Notes under the pieces: model-generated
The model's input: the letters and a program-made list of their open reading frames with translations, nothing else
Databases searched by the model: none
Told to the model about the DNA's origin: nothing
Part shown: positions 9,877 to 18,889 of the stretch, piece by piece
Position numbering within the stretch: the stretch's first letter is position 1
Layout: every line of letters begins with the position of its first letter
Assembly: GCF_014641655.1 (NCBI RefSeq)
Contig: NZ_BMID01000001.1
Location: forward strand, 2,074,427-2,138,426
Reading direction: 5' to 3'
Length of the DNA stretch: 64,000 bases
Source of the DNA: Pseudoblastomonas marina
Lineage (GTDB): Bacteria > Pseudomonadota > Alphaproteobacteria > Sphingomonadales > Sphingomonadaceae
Made by a program: the position numbers and the translations under genes

Positions 9877-10755
9877 GTGAAATCCATTTTCAGCAAATCG
9901 ACGGGCCTCGCCCTCATCGCGATGCTGGCCGTTCCGGCAACCGGCGTCGCGGCGCAGGATCAGACCGGTGCGAGCGCCGAAACCCGCGTTGACATCGTCG
10001 GCCAGCTTCCGGCAGACCTGTCCGAACTTCCCGTAGGCCCGACCATCAAGGGCATGATCGCCGCGCGCAAGGAAGGCGCGATCCGCGTCAACGGCGAGGA
10101 CGGCTCGACCAACGACATCCGGATTGCGCCGACCACCTCGATTCGTGAGGTTAACGGTTTCCTCAGCCTCGGCCGGTCGGACAAGACCCAGGCCGCGCTG
10201 CTCAACGGCCTCAAGGTCGATGTCGAAACGGTCCAGTGGGGCAACACCCTGATCGCCAAGGACGTGCGCTTCTCGAACGAGAGCCTCGAAATGGCGCAGA
10301 TGATCCGCAACGGTACCGCGCAAGGTTTCGCCGAGCAGACTGCCGCGACCGACGCGCTGCGCAGCCGCGTGGGCGATATCGACAATTACAACGTGCGTTC
10401 GACCACCGCAGTCTATTTCGACACCGGCAAGTGGCAGCTGTCGCAGGCGGACCAACGCAAGCTGTGCCAGGCCGCGGCCGAAGCGCAGGGCACCGACAAC
10501 GCGCTGCTGCTGGTGGTCGGCTACACCGATTCGGTCGGCGACCAGGATTACAACCAGGTGCTGAGCGAGCGCCGCGCGGGCCGCGTGGTCAACTTCCTCC
10601 AGCAGGAATGCCAGTGGAAACCCTGGCGCATGCTCACCCCGACCGGCATGGCCGAAGCCGACCCGGAAGCGGACAACATGTCCGAAGCCGGCCGCGCGCA
10701 GAACCGCCGCGTCGAAGTGAGCGTGCTGGTAAGCAAGGCCGTCGAAGGGCTGTAA
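9877..10755 (+). CDS. OmpA-family outer-membrane/periplasmic protein
   Basis: This 292-residue protein starts at GTG 9877, placed by the GAAGGAGA ribosome binding site six to ten bases upstream. A signal peptide ends at GVAAQ. The C-terminal third is an OmpA-like peptidoglycan-binding domain: VYFDTGKWQLSQADQ, then VGYTDSVGDQDYNQVLSERRA and NRRVEVSV. The middle (residues 30-150) is not a beta-barrel I recognise and may be a BON- or DUF-type domain. It should anchor the envelope to peptidoglycan. A strong terminator follows the gene. Confidence 0.82.
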   Translation: MKSIFSKSTGLALIAMLAVPATGVAAQDQTGASAETRVDIVGQLPADLSELPVGPTIKGMIAARKEGAIRVNGEDGSTNDIRIAPTTSIREVNGFLSLGRSDKTQAALLNGLKVDVETVQWGNTLIAKDVRFSNESLEMAQMIRNGTAQGFAEQTAATDALRSRVGDIDNYNVRSTTAVYFDTGKWQLSQADQRKLCQAAAEAQGTDNALLLVVGYTDSVGDQDYNQVLSERRAGRVVNFLQQECQWKPWRMLTPTGMAEADPEADNMSEAGRAQNRRVEVSVLVSKAVEGL

Positions 10756-10776
10756 GCCCCGACGCAGAAACCACGT

Positions 10777-10816
10777 AAAAAGCGCGGGATAGGCATGAGC
10801 CTGTCCCGCGCTTTTT
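10777..10816. terminator. Bidirectional rho-independent terminator
   Basis: Thirteen bases, AAAAAGCGCGGGA, pair perfectly with TCCCGCGCTTTTT around a fourteen-base loop. There is a T-run on the right on the plus strand and another on the minus strand. The site lies between the convergent OmpA-like gene and hslU, so it can serve both. Confidence 0.9.
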
Positions 10817-10832
10817 CATAAGTGCCGTCCCT

Positions 10833-12134
10833 CTAGAGGATATACTTCGACAGGTCGGTGTCGTCGGCCAGTTGCGTGAGACGCTCGCGCACGTATTCGG
10901 CGTCGATCGTTACCGTTTCGCCCTCGTGTTCCTCGGCGTCGAAACTGATCTCCTCGAGCAGTTTCTCCATCACGGTCTGAAGGCGGCGGGCGCCGATATT
11001 CTCGACCCCCTGGTTCACCTGCGCGGCGATCCGCGCGACTTCGGCGATCGCCTCGTCGGTGATGTCGAGCGTGACGTTCTCGGTACCGAGCAGCGCGGTG
11101 TATTGCTGCGGCAGGTTGGCGCGGGTTTCCTTGAGGATGCGGACGAAGTCCTCCTCGGTCAGCGCGCGCAGTTCGACCCTGATCGGCAGGCGGCCCTGCA
11201 ATTCGGGCAGCATATCGCTGGGCTTGGCGACGTGGAACGCGCCCGAGCCGATGAACAGCACGTGGTCGGTCTTCATCGGGCCGTATTTGGTCGAGACGGT
11301 GGTGCCCTCGATCAGAGGCAGCAGGTCCCGCTGCACGCCTTCGCGGCTGACCGAGCCGCCGCGCACGTCACTGACCGCGATCTTGTCGATCTCGTCCAAG
11401 AACACGATGCCGTTGGTCTCGGCATTCTCCAGCGCGACGCGATTGACGTCGTCCTGGTCCATCCGCTTGTCGGCCTCTTCCTCGACCAGCTTGTCCCACG
11501 CATCGGGGACCTTGAGCTTGCGGCGCTTGCGCGGCGCCTTGCCCATCGCCTTGCCGAACATGTCGGACAGGTTGATCATCCCGACATTGCCGCCTGCACC
11601 GCCGAGGTCGAACGGCATCTGCGGCGCTTCCTCGACCTCGATCTCGACTTCGGTGTCGTTCATCGAATTGTCGGTGATGCGCTGGCGGAAACTTTCGCGC
11701 GTGGCTTCGCTGGCGTTCTCGCCGACCAGCGCGTTGAGCAGCCGGTCCATCGCCGCCTTGCTGGCCGATTCGCGCACCGCATCGCGGCGGCGGTCCTTTT
11801 CGAGCCGAATCGCTTCCTCGACCAGGTCGCGCGCGATCTGTTCGACGTCGCGCCCGACATAGCCGACCTCGGTGAACTTGGTCGCCTCGACCTTGACGAA
11901 GGGCGCGTCGGCGAGCTTCGCCAGACGGCGGCTGATCTCGGTCTTGCCGCAGCCGGTGGGGCCGATCATCAGGATGTTCTTGGGCGTCACCTCGTCGCGC
12001 AGATCGGGCGCGAGCCGCTGGCGCCGCCAGCGATTGCGCAGCGCGACGGCGACGGCGCGCTTGGCTTCCTTCTGGCCGATGATGTGTTCGTCCAGTGCGG
12101 CGACGATCGCCTTGGGGGTGAGTGCTTCGGTCAT
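10833..12134 (-). CDS. hslU: HslU, ATPase subunit of the HslUV protease
   Basis: This 433-residue AAA+ unfoldase is of normal family length. It has Walker [10 protein letters not shown] near residue 53, the pore segment [13 protein letters not shown], Walker [12 protein letters not shown] near 245, and the C-terminal sensor region [18 protein letters not shown] ending in the conserved YIL tail that docks on HslV. It feeds unfolded proteins to HslV in the cytoplasm. It lies 26 bases after hslV and is probably transcribed with it from the heat-shock-type promoter upstream of hslV. Confidence 0.98.
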   Translation of the reverse strand: MTEALTPKAIVAALDEHIIGQKEAKRAVAVALRNRWRRQRLAPDLRDEVTPKNILMIGPTGCGKTEISRRLAKLADAPFVKVEATKFTEVGYVGRDVEQIARDLVEEAIRLEKDRRRDAVRESASKAAMDRLLNALVGENASEATRESFRQRITDNSMNDTEVEIEVEEAPQMPFDLGGAGGNVGMINLSDMFGKAMGKAPRKRRKLKVPDAWDKLVEEEADKRMDQDDVNRVALENAETNGIVFLDEIDKIAVSDVRGGSVSREGVQRDLLPLIEGTTVSTKYGPMKTDHVLFIGSGAFHVAKPSDMLPELQGRLPIRVELRALTEEDFVRILKETRANLPQQYTALLGTENVTLDITDEAIAEVARIAAQVNQGVENIGARRLQTVMEKLLEEISFDAEEHEGETVTIDAEYVRERLTQLADDTDLSKYIL

Positions 12135-12160
12135 TTGAAAATCCAGGAATTCGGGGGAGG

Positions 12161-12733
12161 TCAGACCGTCTCGACGGTCACCTGATCGTTGGTGAAGACG
12201 CAGACTTCGGCTGCTACCGCCATGGCGCGGCGCGCGATCTTCTCGGCGTCGTCCTCGTAATCCGACAGTGCGCGTGCAGCGGCGAGCGCGTAATTGCCGC
12301 CCGATCCGATCGCGGCGATCCCGCCCTCGGGTTCGAGCACGTCGCCATTGCCGGTCAGCACCAACAGCGTGTCCTTGTCCGCGACGATCATCAGCGCTTC
12401 GAGATTGCGCAGGTACTTGTCGGTGCGCCAGTCCTTGGCGAGCTCGACGCAGGCGCGCATCAGCTGGCCGCTATACTGCTCCAATTTGCGTTCGAGCCGC
12501 TCGAACAGGGTGAAGGCGTCGGCGGTCGCCCCAGCGAAGCCGGCAACGACCTTGCCCTTTTCGGGGCCGCCCTCGCCGATCCGGCGGACCTTGCGGGCGT
12601 TCGGCTTCATCACCGTATTGCCCATCGATACCTGGCCGTCGCCCGCGATGACGATCTTGTCGCCGCGCTTGACGCCGATGATGGTGGTGCCGTGCCAGGG
12701 GGTGAGCCCGTGGCTGTCGTTTTGAGAAGTCAT
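12161..12733 (-). CDS. hslV: HslV, proteolytic subunit of the HslUV protease
   Basis: The 190 residues show the N-terminal-nucleophile core [20 protein letters not shown]. The catalytic Thr lies about 15 residues in, so a short propeptide must be removed. [14 protein letters not shown] is the conserved proteasome-like segment. HslV forms the double six-ring chamber that degrades proteins delivered by HslU. The ATG at 12733 has no Shine-Dalgarno sequence and lies only about eight bases from a -10-like element, so the message may be leaderless. Confidence 0.97.
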   Translation of the reverse strand: MTSQNDSHGLTPWHGTTIIGVKRGDKIVIAGDGQVSMGNTVMKPNARKVRRIGEGGPEKGKVVAGFAGATADAFTLFERLERKLEQYSGQLMRACVELAKDWRTDKYLRNLEALMIVADKDTLLVLTGNGDVLEPEGGIAAIGSGGNYALAAARALSDYEDDAEKIARRAMAVAAEVCVFTNDQVTVETV

Positions 12734-12740
12734 GCGCGGG

Positions 12741-12769
12741 GATATATGCCGCGCGGACCGGCGTTCAAG
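12741..12769 (-). promoter_or_regulatory. Candidate RpoH (heat-shock) promoter of hslVU
   Basis: Read on the minus strand, CTTGAAC (12763-12769) is followed after 13 bases by GCATATATC (12741-12749). This resembles the RpoH consensus CTTGAA, 11-16 bases, CCCCATNTA. HslUV is a classical RpoH target. The predicted transcript start would be within a few bases of the hslV ATG. Confidence 0.6.
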
Positions 12770-12781
12770 CCGCCGGGTACG

Positions 12782-13249
12782 TCAGGGCGGTCCGCCGCCG
12801 CCGCCGCCCGGGCCGACCCCACCGACCTGGCCGATATTGCCGAACAGGTCTTCGAGGAAGCCGCGCTCGCGGCCGAGCGTGGGCGTGGTGTCGCCGTTCG
12901 GATCGATCCGCGCGACCAGCTCCATTCCGGTGCGATCGACCGAGGTGACGTTGCCGCGGTCGTCGAACCGGATCGCGATCACCGAGTGGTTGGTGATGCG
13001 CGGCGTGCCGAAGGCCGGCTGGCCGGTGGTCGACGACACATAGTACCAGACGGGTTCGCCGAACTGCGAGACGAAGGTCGGGCGGCCGAGCCCGCGCTCG
13101 ACCGAGCCCTGGTTGTCGACGCCCGGCAGGACCGAATTGGTAATCGCCCCGTCGCCGACGAATCCGTTCTGCCCGCGGATCGAGGTGCAGCCGGAGACGG
13201 CCAGTGCCGCCGTGCCGATCAGGATCGCGGTAAGCGCGCTCCGCTTCAT
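12782..13249 (-). CDS. bamE: BamE, outer-membrane assembly lipoprotein
   Basis: The 155-residue protein has a lipoprotein signal with lipobox AVSGC near residue 21 and the SmpA/OmlA fold: VDNQGSVERGLGRPTFVSQF, EPVWYYVSS and SVIAIRFDDRGNV. BamE helps the BAM complex insert beta-barrel proteins in the outer membrane. Compared with short enterobacterial BamE, it has a C-terminal extension that ends in a run of glycines and prolines, probably disordered. It sits 48 bases upstream of hslV on the same strand and diverges from the bc1-chaperone gene. Confidence 0.88.
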   Translation of the reverse strand: MKRSALTAILIGTAALAVSGCTSIRGQNGFVGDGAITNSVLPGVDNQGSVERGLGRPTFVSQFGEPVWYYVSSTTGQPAFGTPRITNHSVIAIRFDDRGNVTSVDRTGMELVARIDPNGDTTPTLGRERGFLEDLFGNIGQVGGVGPGGGGGGPP

Positions 13250-13398
13250 CTATCGAAAACTCCTGTCCTGGCCGACCGATTGCCAAGCGGCAGCGGCGAC
13301 CCTATTTGCGCGGCAAGCCTTACGCGGCTCGACGCGGCTTCGCAACACGCCGCATTGCTGTGCCGCTGCCATTGAATTCCCGCTGAACGGAAATCCCC

Positions 13399-13917
13399 TT
13401 GAAACGCTTTCTCTCCCGCTTCTTCTCGACCAAGCCCGACCCCGCCGAGGCGCTGCGCCCGCTGTGGCATGCCATCGTGCGCGAGGCGCGCGATCCGGCG
13501 TGGTACGAGAATGGCGGGATCGCCGACACGGTCGAGGGCCGCTTCGATGCGATCACCCTCGTCACCGCGCTCGTGATGATCCGGATGGAACGCGACGAGC
13601 CGCTGCGCGAACCCTCTGCCCGGGTGACCGAGCTGTTCGTCGACGACATGTCGGGCCAGCTGCGCGAAAGCGGCGTCGGGGACCTGATGGTGGGCAAAAA
13701 GGTCGGCAAGCTGGTGGGTACGCTCGCCGGTCGGATCGAGGCCTATCGCGCCGGGCTCACCGCTGCAGACGACGCCACGCTCGAGGCGGCGGTCGATCGC
13801 AACGTCTCGCTTTCGAGCGCGGAGGGTGCGCACCGCGTGGCCGAGCGGATGCGTGCGATGCACGACCGCTTCGGCGCGATGGACAGCCGGAAACTGCTCG
13901 CAGGAGAGATCGCTTGA
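13399..13917 (+). CDS. Ubiquinol-cytochrome c chaperone family protein
   Basis: The 172-residue protein matches the CBP3-like chaperone family: PLWHAIVREARDPAWYENGG, then DAITLVTALVMIRMER and LFVDDMSGQLRESGVGDL. In mitochondria the relative helps assemble cytochrome b of complex III; a similar role is assumed for alphaproteobacteria. The start is TTG 13399, just before KRFLSRFF; no nearby ATG fits. Its stop overlaps the next start by four bases, so the two genes are translationally coupled. Confidence 0.85.
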   Translation: MKRFLSRFFSTKPDPAEALRPLWHAIVREARDPAWYENGGIADTVEGRFDAITLVTALVMIRMERDEPLREPSARVTELFVDDMSGQLRESGVGDLMVGKKVGKLVGTLAGRIEAYRAGLTAADDATLEAAVDRNVSLSSAEGAHRVAERMRAMHDRFGAMDSRKLLAGEIA

Positions 13918-14429
13918 GCGACACCCCCGAATTCTCGCGCTTGGTCGGCACCGGCGATGCCGAGGGCCGCACGCTGGACTACGAAGCCACCGAAGAGGAG
14001 CGCGCGGCGCTCGCAAAACGCTTCGACATCCCCGCGATCAAGTCGCTTACGGGTACTCTGACACTGGCGAAGAAGGGCCGGGACATCGCCGCGACCGGAT
14101 CCTTCGCCGCGACCATCGTGCAGGACTGCGCGGTCTCGGGCGAGCCGTTCGAAACCGAGCTGGCCGAGGACATGGCGCTCACCTTCGTCCCCCCGCGCCA
14201 CTTCGCCGCGGTCGAGGAACCGGTCGAAGTGGGTTCGGACGAGCTCGACGAGATCGAGTACGAAGGCCAGCAGATCGACCTCGGCGAAGCGATCGCGCAA
14301 AGCCTCGCGCTGGCGATCGATCCTTACGCCGAAGGCCCGAATGCCGACCGCGTGCGGAAGGAGAAGGGCCTCGAAGAGCCTGCGCCGAGCGGACCGCTGG
14401 CCGATGCGCTGAAGGGCTTGAAGGAGTAA
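13914..14429 (+). CDS. DUF177 (YceD-like) protein
   Basis: This protein of about 171 residues starts at TTG 13914 in a TTGA overlap with the upstream stop, with CAGGAGAG a few bases before it. It contains FAATIVQDCAVSGEPFETEL, the Cys-containing segment typical of DUF177/YceD proteins, then an acidic middle and YAEGPNADRVRK. YceD relatives lie near rpmF/plsX in many bacteria and are linked to 23S rRNA or ribosome assembly. Here the neighbour is a bc1 chaperone, an order common in sphingomonads. Molecular function is not established. Confidence 0.8.
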   Translation: MSDTPEFSRLVGTGDAEGRTLDYEATEEERAALAKRFDIPAIKSLTGTLTLAKKGRDIAATGSFAATIVQDCAVSGEPFETELAEDMALTFVPPRHFAAVEEPVEVGSDELDEIEYEGQQIDLGEAIAQSLALAIDPYAEGPNADRVRKEKGLEEPAPSGPLADALKGLKE

Positions 14430-14493
14430 GGCGTGGCCTTTCGGGGCCGGGCCGATCGCACGGCGCAGGTGGTGAGGGTCTGAAACAAAAGAC

Positions 14494-15012
14494 TCAGAAC
14501 GGAATATCGTCGTCGAGGTCGTCGGTGAAGTTGCCGCCGCCCGAACCGCCGCCATTGCCGCCGCCCGATTGCCAGTTGTCGCCGCCACCCGAGGATGCGC
14601 CCGGACCCGAGCTGCCGTCGTTCCAGCCGCCCGAACGCTGGCCGCCGCCACCGCCGCCGCCCGACGCACCGTCGAGCATGGTCAGCGTACCGTTGAAGCC
14701 GCGCAGCACGACTTCGGTCGAATAGCGGTCATTGCCCTGCTGGTCCTGCCACTTGCGGGTCTGCAGCTGGCCCTCGACATAGACCTTCGAGCCCTTCTTG
14801 AGGAACCGCTCGACCACGCCGACGAGCCCGTCGGAGAAGATCGCGACGGTGTGCCACTCGGTCTTTTCCTGCATGTTGCCGTCGCGGTCCTTGTATTTCT
14901 CCGACGTGGCGATGCGCAGGTTGGCGACCCGGCCGCCATTCTGGAAACTGCGGATCTCCGGGTCCTGCCCGAGATTGCCGATCAGCATGACCTTGTTGAG
15001 CGAGCCCGCCAT
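14494..15012 (-). CDS. ssb: Single-stranded DNA-binding protein
   Basis: The 172-residue protein has the OB-fold start [20 protein letters not shown] and [12 protein letters not shown] Gly/Ser/Asn-rich linker follows from about residue 115, and the tail ends in DDDIPF, the acidic tip that recruits repair and replication partners. It coats single-stranded DNA in the cytoplasm. An AAGGACGG ribosome binding site precedes ATG 15012. The long Gly-rich linker is of ordinary alphaproteobacterial type. Confidence 0.97.
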   Translation of the reverse strand: MAGSLNKVMLIGNLGQDPEIRSFQNGGRVANLRIATSEKYKDRDGNMQEKTEWHTVAIFSDGLVGVVERFLKKGSKVYVEGQLQTRKWQDQQGNDRYSTEVVLRGFNGTLTMLDGASGGGGGGGQRSGGWNDGSSGPGASSGGGDNWQSGGGNGGGSGGGNFTDDLDDDIPF

Positions 15013-15027
15013 AATATTCCGTCCTTG

Positions 15028-16872
15028 CTAGAGTCCGAGTGCCACAGCACTCCAATAGGTGATTCCCGCGAATACGTACGCCAGCGCGAACAGGTACACC
15101 ACCATGAAGGTCGGCCATTTCCACGAATTGGTCTCGCGCCGGGCGACCGCGATCGTGCTGACGCATTGCGGAGCGAACACGAACCAGGCGAGGAAAGCGA
15201 GCGCGGTCGGCAGGCTCCAGCGCGCGGCGACGCTGGCGGTCACGGCCTCGGCGGTCTCGTCCTCGTCGTCGCTGTCGACCGCGTAGATCGTGCCCAGCGA
15301 GCTGACCGCCACCTCGCGTGCCGCCATGGCGGGCACGAGACTCATCGCGATGTCGCGATTGAACCCGATCGGCTCGACCACGACGTGGATCGCGCTGCCG
15401 ATCTTGCCGGCGATGCTGGCATCGACCTGGCTTTCGCCCGGCCCGGCCTTGGGAAAGCTGAGCAGCACCCAGAGGAGCGCGGTGGCGATGAAGATGATCG
15501 TGCCCGCGCGGCGCAGGAATATCCACGCCCGCTGCCACAGCCCGATCGCGAGATCCTTCAATTGCGGCCACTGGTATTTCGGCAGTTCCATGATGAAGCC
15601 CGAGCCCGCGCCCTTCGTCACCGAGCGGCGCAGCACCAGCGCGACCACCATCGCGCCGATAATCCCGGCGACGTAGAGCAGGAACAGGACGAGCCCCTGC
15701 AACCCGATGCCCGGGCCCACGCTCTGGCGCGGGATGAACGCGGCGATGATCACCGCATAGACCGGCAACCGCGCCGAACATGTCATCAGCGGCGCGACGA
15801 GGATCGTGGTCAGCCGGTCCTTCGGATCGGCGATCGAACGCGTCGCCATGATACCGGGAATCGCGCAGGCGAAGCTGGAGAGCAGCGGGATGAAGCTGCG
15901 GCCCGACAGGCCCACGAAGCTCATCATCCGGTCCATCAGGAAGGCCGCGCGTGCCATGTAGCCGGTCGCTTCCATCACCAGGATGAAGGCGAACAGGATC
16001 ACGATCTGCGGCAGGAACACGACCACCGAGCCGACGCCCGCCAGCACCGCTTCGGTGATGATGTCGCGCACCAGACCCGGGCCCATATTGGCGGTCACGA
16101 GTTGGCTGAGCCACGCCACCGCACCCTCGAGTGCATCGGCGAATGGCGTCGCCCAGGCGAACACCGCCTGGAAGACGAAGAACAGTATCCCGGCGAGGAT
16201 CACCGGCCCGATCCACGGATTGAGCAGCACCCGGTCGAGATGCGCGTGCAGGCGCCGGGTCGCGGTTTCGGAGAGGATCGCGGCGTCGGCGATCGCCTCG
16301 GCCGAGACGCGCCGCTCGGTCAGCCCGATGCTCGGGCGCGGTTCGCGCGCGGGAGCCCCGTCGAGCGAGGCGAGCGCGGCGCGCAATTCGTCGAGCCCCT
16401 TGCGGCGCACCGCCACGGTGGGAATCACGGGCACGCCCAGCGCTTCGGACAAGGCCGCCGGATCGAGCACCAGCCCGTCGCGCTCGGCCAAATCGACCAT
16501 GTTGAGCGCGATCACCGTCGGCAGGCCGAGGCTGAGCAATTCCTGCGCGAAGACGAGGTGCTGTTCGATATTCGCCGCATCGATCACGATGATCAGCGAA
16601 TCGGGCTGCGTTTCGCCCTCGAACTCGCCCATCACGACCTTGCGGGTGACTTCCTCGTCGGGGCTCGACGGATCGAGCGAATAGCTTCCCGGCAGGTCGA
16701 CCAGTTCGATCGGTTCGCCCGCGGGGGAATACATCCGGCCCGCCTTCCGCTCGACGGTGACGCCGGGATAGTTGGCGATCTTCTGCCGCGCACCGGTGAG
16801 TGCGTTGAACAGCGCGCTCTTGCCCGCGTTGGGATTGCCCGCAAGGGCGACGAGACGTTGCTGGCGGGTCAT
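15028..16872 (-). CDS. feoB: FeoB, ferrous iron transporter with GTPase domain
   Basis: The protein has 614 residues from ATG 16872; an upstream start at 16917 would overlap feoA. The N-terminal G domain has GNPNAGKS (residues 12-19), the switch region YPGVTVERK, DLPGSYSL and NMVD. Two transporter halves follow with the gate segments MATRSI and GLSGRSFIPLL. It imports Fe(II) through the inner membrane. It is shorter than E. coli FeoB (773 residues), as in other alphaproteobacteria. It lies one base after the feoA stop and forms an operon with it. Confidence 0.95.
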   Translation of the reverse strand: MTRQQRLVALAGNPNAGKSALFNALTGARQKIANYPGVTVERKAGRMYSPAGEPIELVDLPGSYSLDPSSPDEEVTRKVVMGEFEGETQPDSLIIVIDAANIEQHLVFAQELLSLGLPTVIALNMVDLAERDGLVLDPAALSEALGVPVIPTVAVRRKGLDELRAALASLDGAPAREPRPSIGLTERRVSAEAIADAAILSETATRRLHAHLDRVLLNPWIGPVILAGILFFVFQAVFAWATPFADALEGAVAWLSQLVTANMGPGLVRDIITEAVLAGVGSVVVFLPQIVILFAFILVMEATGYMARAAFLMDRMMSFVGLSGRSFIPLLSSFACAIPGIMATRSIADPKDRLTTILVAPLMTCSARLPVYAVIIAAFIPRQSVGPGIGLQGLVLFLLYVAGIIGAMVVALVLRRSVTKGAGSGFIMELPKYQWPQLKDLAIGLWQRAWIFLRRAGTIIFIATALLWVLLSFPKAGPGESQVDASIAGKIGSAIHVVVEPIGFNRDIAMSLVPAMAAREVAVSSLGTIYAVDSDDEDETAEAVTASVAARWSLPTALAFLAWFVFAPQCVSTIAVARRETNSWKWPTFMVVYLFALAYVFAGITYWSAVALGL

Positions 16873-16873
16873 G

Positions 16874-17143
16874 TCAGGCCCCTGCCTGCACTTCTTCGGT
16901 ATGCGCGGCGGGCTCAACCGAGAGCGCGCGGGCGTGGGCGCGGCGCACCGCGACCGTCATCCGCCCGACGATCACCGCGATTGGATCGGAGCCGCCGAAC
17001 ACGCCCTTGTGCGCGATCGCGACCCGCGCGCCGGTATCGAGGCCGAGCGCGAGCAGGCGCCGCGCGTCCGAAGGATCGATCGAATCGGTGTCCACCGCGG
17101 TAATCCGCGCGCGCTGGCCGGGCTTGAGGGTGTCGAGCGTCAT
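16874..17143 (-). CDS. feoA: FeoA-family iron-transport accessory protein
   Basis: The 89-residue protein has an SH3-like FeoA fold: LDTLKPGQRARITAVD, RRLLALGLDTGARVAI and PIAVIVGRMTVAVRRAHA. FeoA partners FeoB in the cytoplasm and probably modulates its GTPase. It is the first gene of the feoAB pair. A Fur-box-like palindrome lies 28-46 bases before the start, consistent with iron control. Confidence 0.9.
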   Translation of the reverse strand: MTLDTLKPGQRARITAVDTDSIDPSDARRLLALGLDTGARVAIAHKGVFGGSDPIAVIVGRMTVAVRRAHARALSVEPAAHTEEVQAGA

Positions 17144-17170
17144 GCTCCGGCCTTGGCATGCGAGCGCGCT

Positions 17171-17189
17171 AATTGCAATCGGTTCTCAA
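17171..17189. promoter_or_regulatory. Candidate Fur box upstream of feoAB
   Basis: The 19-base stretch ATTGCAATC-G-GTTCTCAAT has the 9-1-9 layout of a Fur box, with six of nine paired positions. It lies 28-46 bases upstream of feoA, where an iron-responsive repressor would act. The match is imperfect, and no other iron gene in the window allows comparison. Confidence 0.45.
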
Positions 17190-17257
17190 TAGCGTGAGGA
17201 TTCGTGGTTATGTCTGCGTGCCTAAATTCATTTGTTTTGCGCCCTCAAACGCCGGGC

Positions 17258-17482
17258 GCGGCCCATCCGGGCCGCTTGGCTTCGCGGCATAAGCCGCGGC
17301 GTGCGGTCGCGCGCTACCGCGCGCAAATTGAGGACGGATATCGAAAGGGGGCGCCGAGTGGACACGATCAAGGCGGTCGCCCGACGCCGATCAGGCGGAG
17401 GCAAGCGCGACTGCGCGCCCGCAGGTACCTCGGAGCGTAGCGGAGAGAATAGCACCGAGGATGCCCGCCCGGATGGGCGGGC
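17258..17482. repeat. Intergenic element bounded by two opposed GC hairpins
   Basis: The gap between feoA and the COQ9 gene (17144-17499) holds no convincing gene. Two perfect hairpins lie at its ends: 17258-17275 (7-bp stem, loop ATCC) and 17463-17482 (8-bp stem, loop GGAT). Their central ten bases, CCCATCCGGG and CCCGGATGGG, are reverse complements, so the hairpins face each other. The 187 bases between contain further short inverted repeats. The layout suggests a non-autonomous or REP/BIME-like element, but only one copy is in this window. Confidence 0.4.
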
Positions 17483-17499
17483 GTAACCACAAAAAAGTC

Positions 17500-18174
17500 C
17501 TACTTCGCCGGATACCGCAGCCGCCCCAAAAACCGCACGAGGTCGAAATGCTCGCGCTCGCCGCCGAGCCATTTGGCCTTGGCCTTCTCGAACTTCATCA
17601 CGCCCTCGATCCGGCGGTCGAGGAAGGCGCGGGTCTCGGCCTTGTCCTCGCTCGTGTCCTCGACGAACACGGCGAGCGTCGCGCTGTAGATCCCGGCGAG
17701 GATCGTGCGCTTGGTGTAGTGGTTGTAATCGGTAGCGGTGTCGCCCGCGAGCCGCCACATCAGGTCGGCGCTGCGCCATCCGGTCTTGAGCGAACGCGAG
17801 ACGTTCTGCGGCAGTGCCATGACCGCCAGCGCGCGCCGCAGCGCTTCCTCGCGGCCCAGCGCCTGGTCGAGCCGGAACTGCACCAGCGTGCGGATGCGTT
17901 CGCGGATCTTCATTTCGGCGAGCTTCTCGCGCGGCAGTTCGACGATCATCGCCGCGTCGATCGCGTCGATCCAGCTTTCGATCATCTGCATCGCGCCGCC
18001 TTCGAAGGCGAGTTTCGCAACATCGGGATCGACGCCTTCGCGCTCCGCCACGGCGACCAGCGCGGTATCGCTCCAGCCGTCGAAGATCGCCTCGTCGGCG
18101 ATTCGAGGAGCGAGCGCCAGCCGCAATTCGTCGAGCGTCAGGTCGGCGAGGTCTTCGGCCACGCGATCAGCCAT
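17500..18174 (-). CDS. COQ9-family protein
   Basis: The protein of about 224 residues begins at ATG 18174, chosen because GGAGG lies eight bases upstream; two longer starts would run into the ankyrin gene. It shows the COQ9 pattern FDGWSDTALVAVAEREGVD near the N-terminus, a helical TetR-like fold, and the C-terminal lipid-binding segment TDYNHYTKRTILAGIYSATL. In eukaryotes COQ9 presents lipids to COQ7 in ubiquinone synthesis; the same is presumed for this protein. It follows the ankyrin gene by four bases on the same strand. Confidence 0.85.
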   Translation of the reverse strand: MADRVAEDLADLTLDELRLALAPRIADEAIFDGWSDTALVAVAEREGVDPDVAKLAFEGGAMQMIESWIDAIDAAMIVELPREKLAEMKIRERIRTLVQFRLDQALGREEALRRALAVMALPQNVSRSLKTGWRSADLMWRLAGDTATDYNHYTKRTILAGIYSATLAVFVEDTSEDKAETRAFLDRRIEGVMKFEKAKAKWLGGEREHFDLVRFLGRLRYPAK

Positions 18175-18178
18175 GCCG

Positions 18179-18790
18179 TCAGCCTCCGGGGCCATAGACG
18201 GGGGCGGAGGATTTCTCTTTCTCGTGCTCCTCGATCGCTGCGAGGATGCGCGAATTGCGGGTGTCGAGCTGGGCATAGTCGCGCGCCGAACGGCCCGAAT
18301 TGTCGTTGCGGTCGGGATCGGCTCCAGCCTCCAGGAGCATCTCGATCATGTCGGTCGAGCGCTGGTGGACCGCCTGGATCAGCGGGGTCTCGCCGGTCTG
18401 GTTGGTGACATCGGTGCGCGCCTTGCGGAACAGCAGGTATTCGACTCCCTCGAGCCAGCCCAACCCGACCGCGATCGTGAGCGGGCTTTCGCCAGCCTTG
18501 TTGAGCGCGTTCACATCGGCACCCTTCTGCGAGAAATATTTCAGGTATTGCAGGTCGCGGCGGCGCGCGACGATGTGCAGCGCGGTGTCGCCGGTGGTGA
18601 ATTCGCGCGACGTCACCAGCTGGTTGTTCGACGCGGCGAGCATGTCGATGATTTCCTGTCCCTCGCGCTTCTTGACCGCTTCGAGGAACTTGTAGCCCTG
18701 CGACTGCAGCTGCGCTGCGGCGGGCGTCGACACCGACACCGCGAACAGGCTCAGCACGAGGATGAGGGACTTGCGAATTGAGATTGCCAC
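18179..18790 (-). CDS. Exported ankyrin-repeat protein
   Basis: The protein of about 203 residues starts at GTG 18790, placed by GGAG six bases before it; another GTG precedes it by one codon. A signal peptide (SLILVLSLFAVSVSTPAAA) predicts a periplasmic location. Three to four ankyrin repeats follow: GDTALHIVARRRDLQYLKYF, GESPLTIAVGLGWLEGVEYL, GETPLIQAVHQRSTDMIEML and a partial one. Ankyrin repeats bind proteins; the partner is unknown. It is directly upstream of the COQ9 gene, so the pair may be co-transcribed. Confidence 0.85.
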   Translation of the reverse strand: MAISIRKSLILVLSLFAVSVSTPAAAQLQSQGYKFLEAVKKREGQEIIDMLAASNNQLVTSREFTTGDTALHIVARRRDLQYLKYFSQKGADVNALNKAGESPLTIAVGLGWLEGVEYLLFRKARTDVTNQTGETPLIQAVHQRSTDMIEMLLEAGADPDRNDNSGRSARDYAQLDTRNSRILAAIEEHEKEKSSAPVYGPGG

Positions 18791-18889
18791 CACTTGCTCC
18801 GACGTAATTTTCCGGCATCCGCGCACAAAGCCGTGAATGCCCGGGCCCGACCGTACGGCCACCCCTTGCGAGCCGCGCTTTAGCAGACC

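Noticed and set aside
17204-17440. Possible 78-residue protein in the feoA upstream gap
   Set aside because: The translation is Arg/Pro-rich without motif and passes through the hairpin element; no ribosome binding site is seen.
17463-17482. Terminator for the COQ9 gene
   Set aside because: The hairpin is strong, but on the minus strand the T-run lies before the hairpin rather than after it, so it does not fit a rho-independent terminator.
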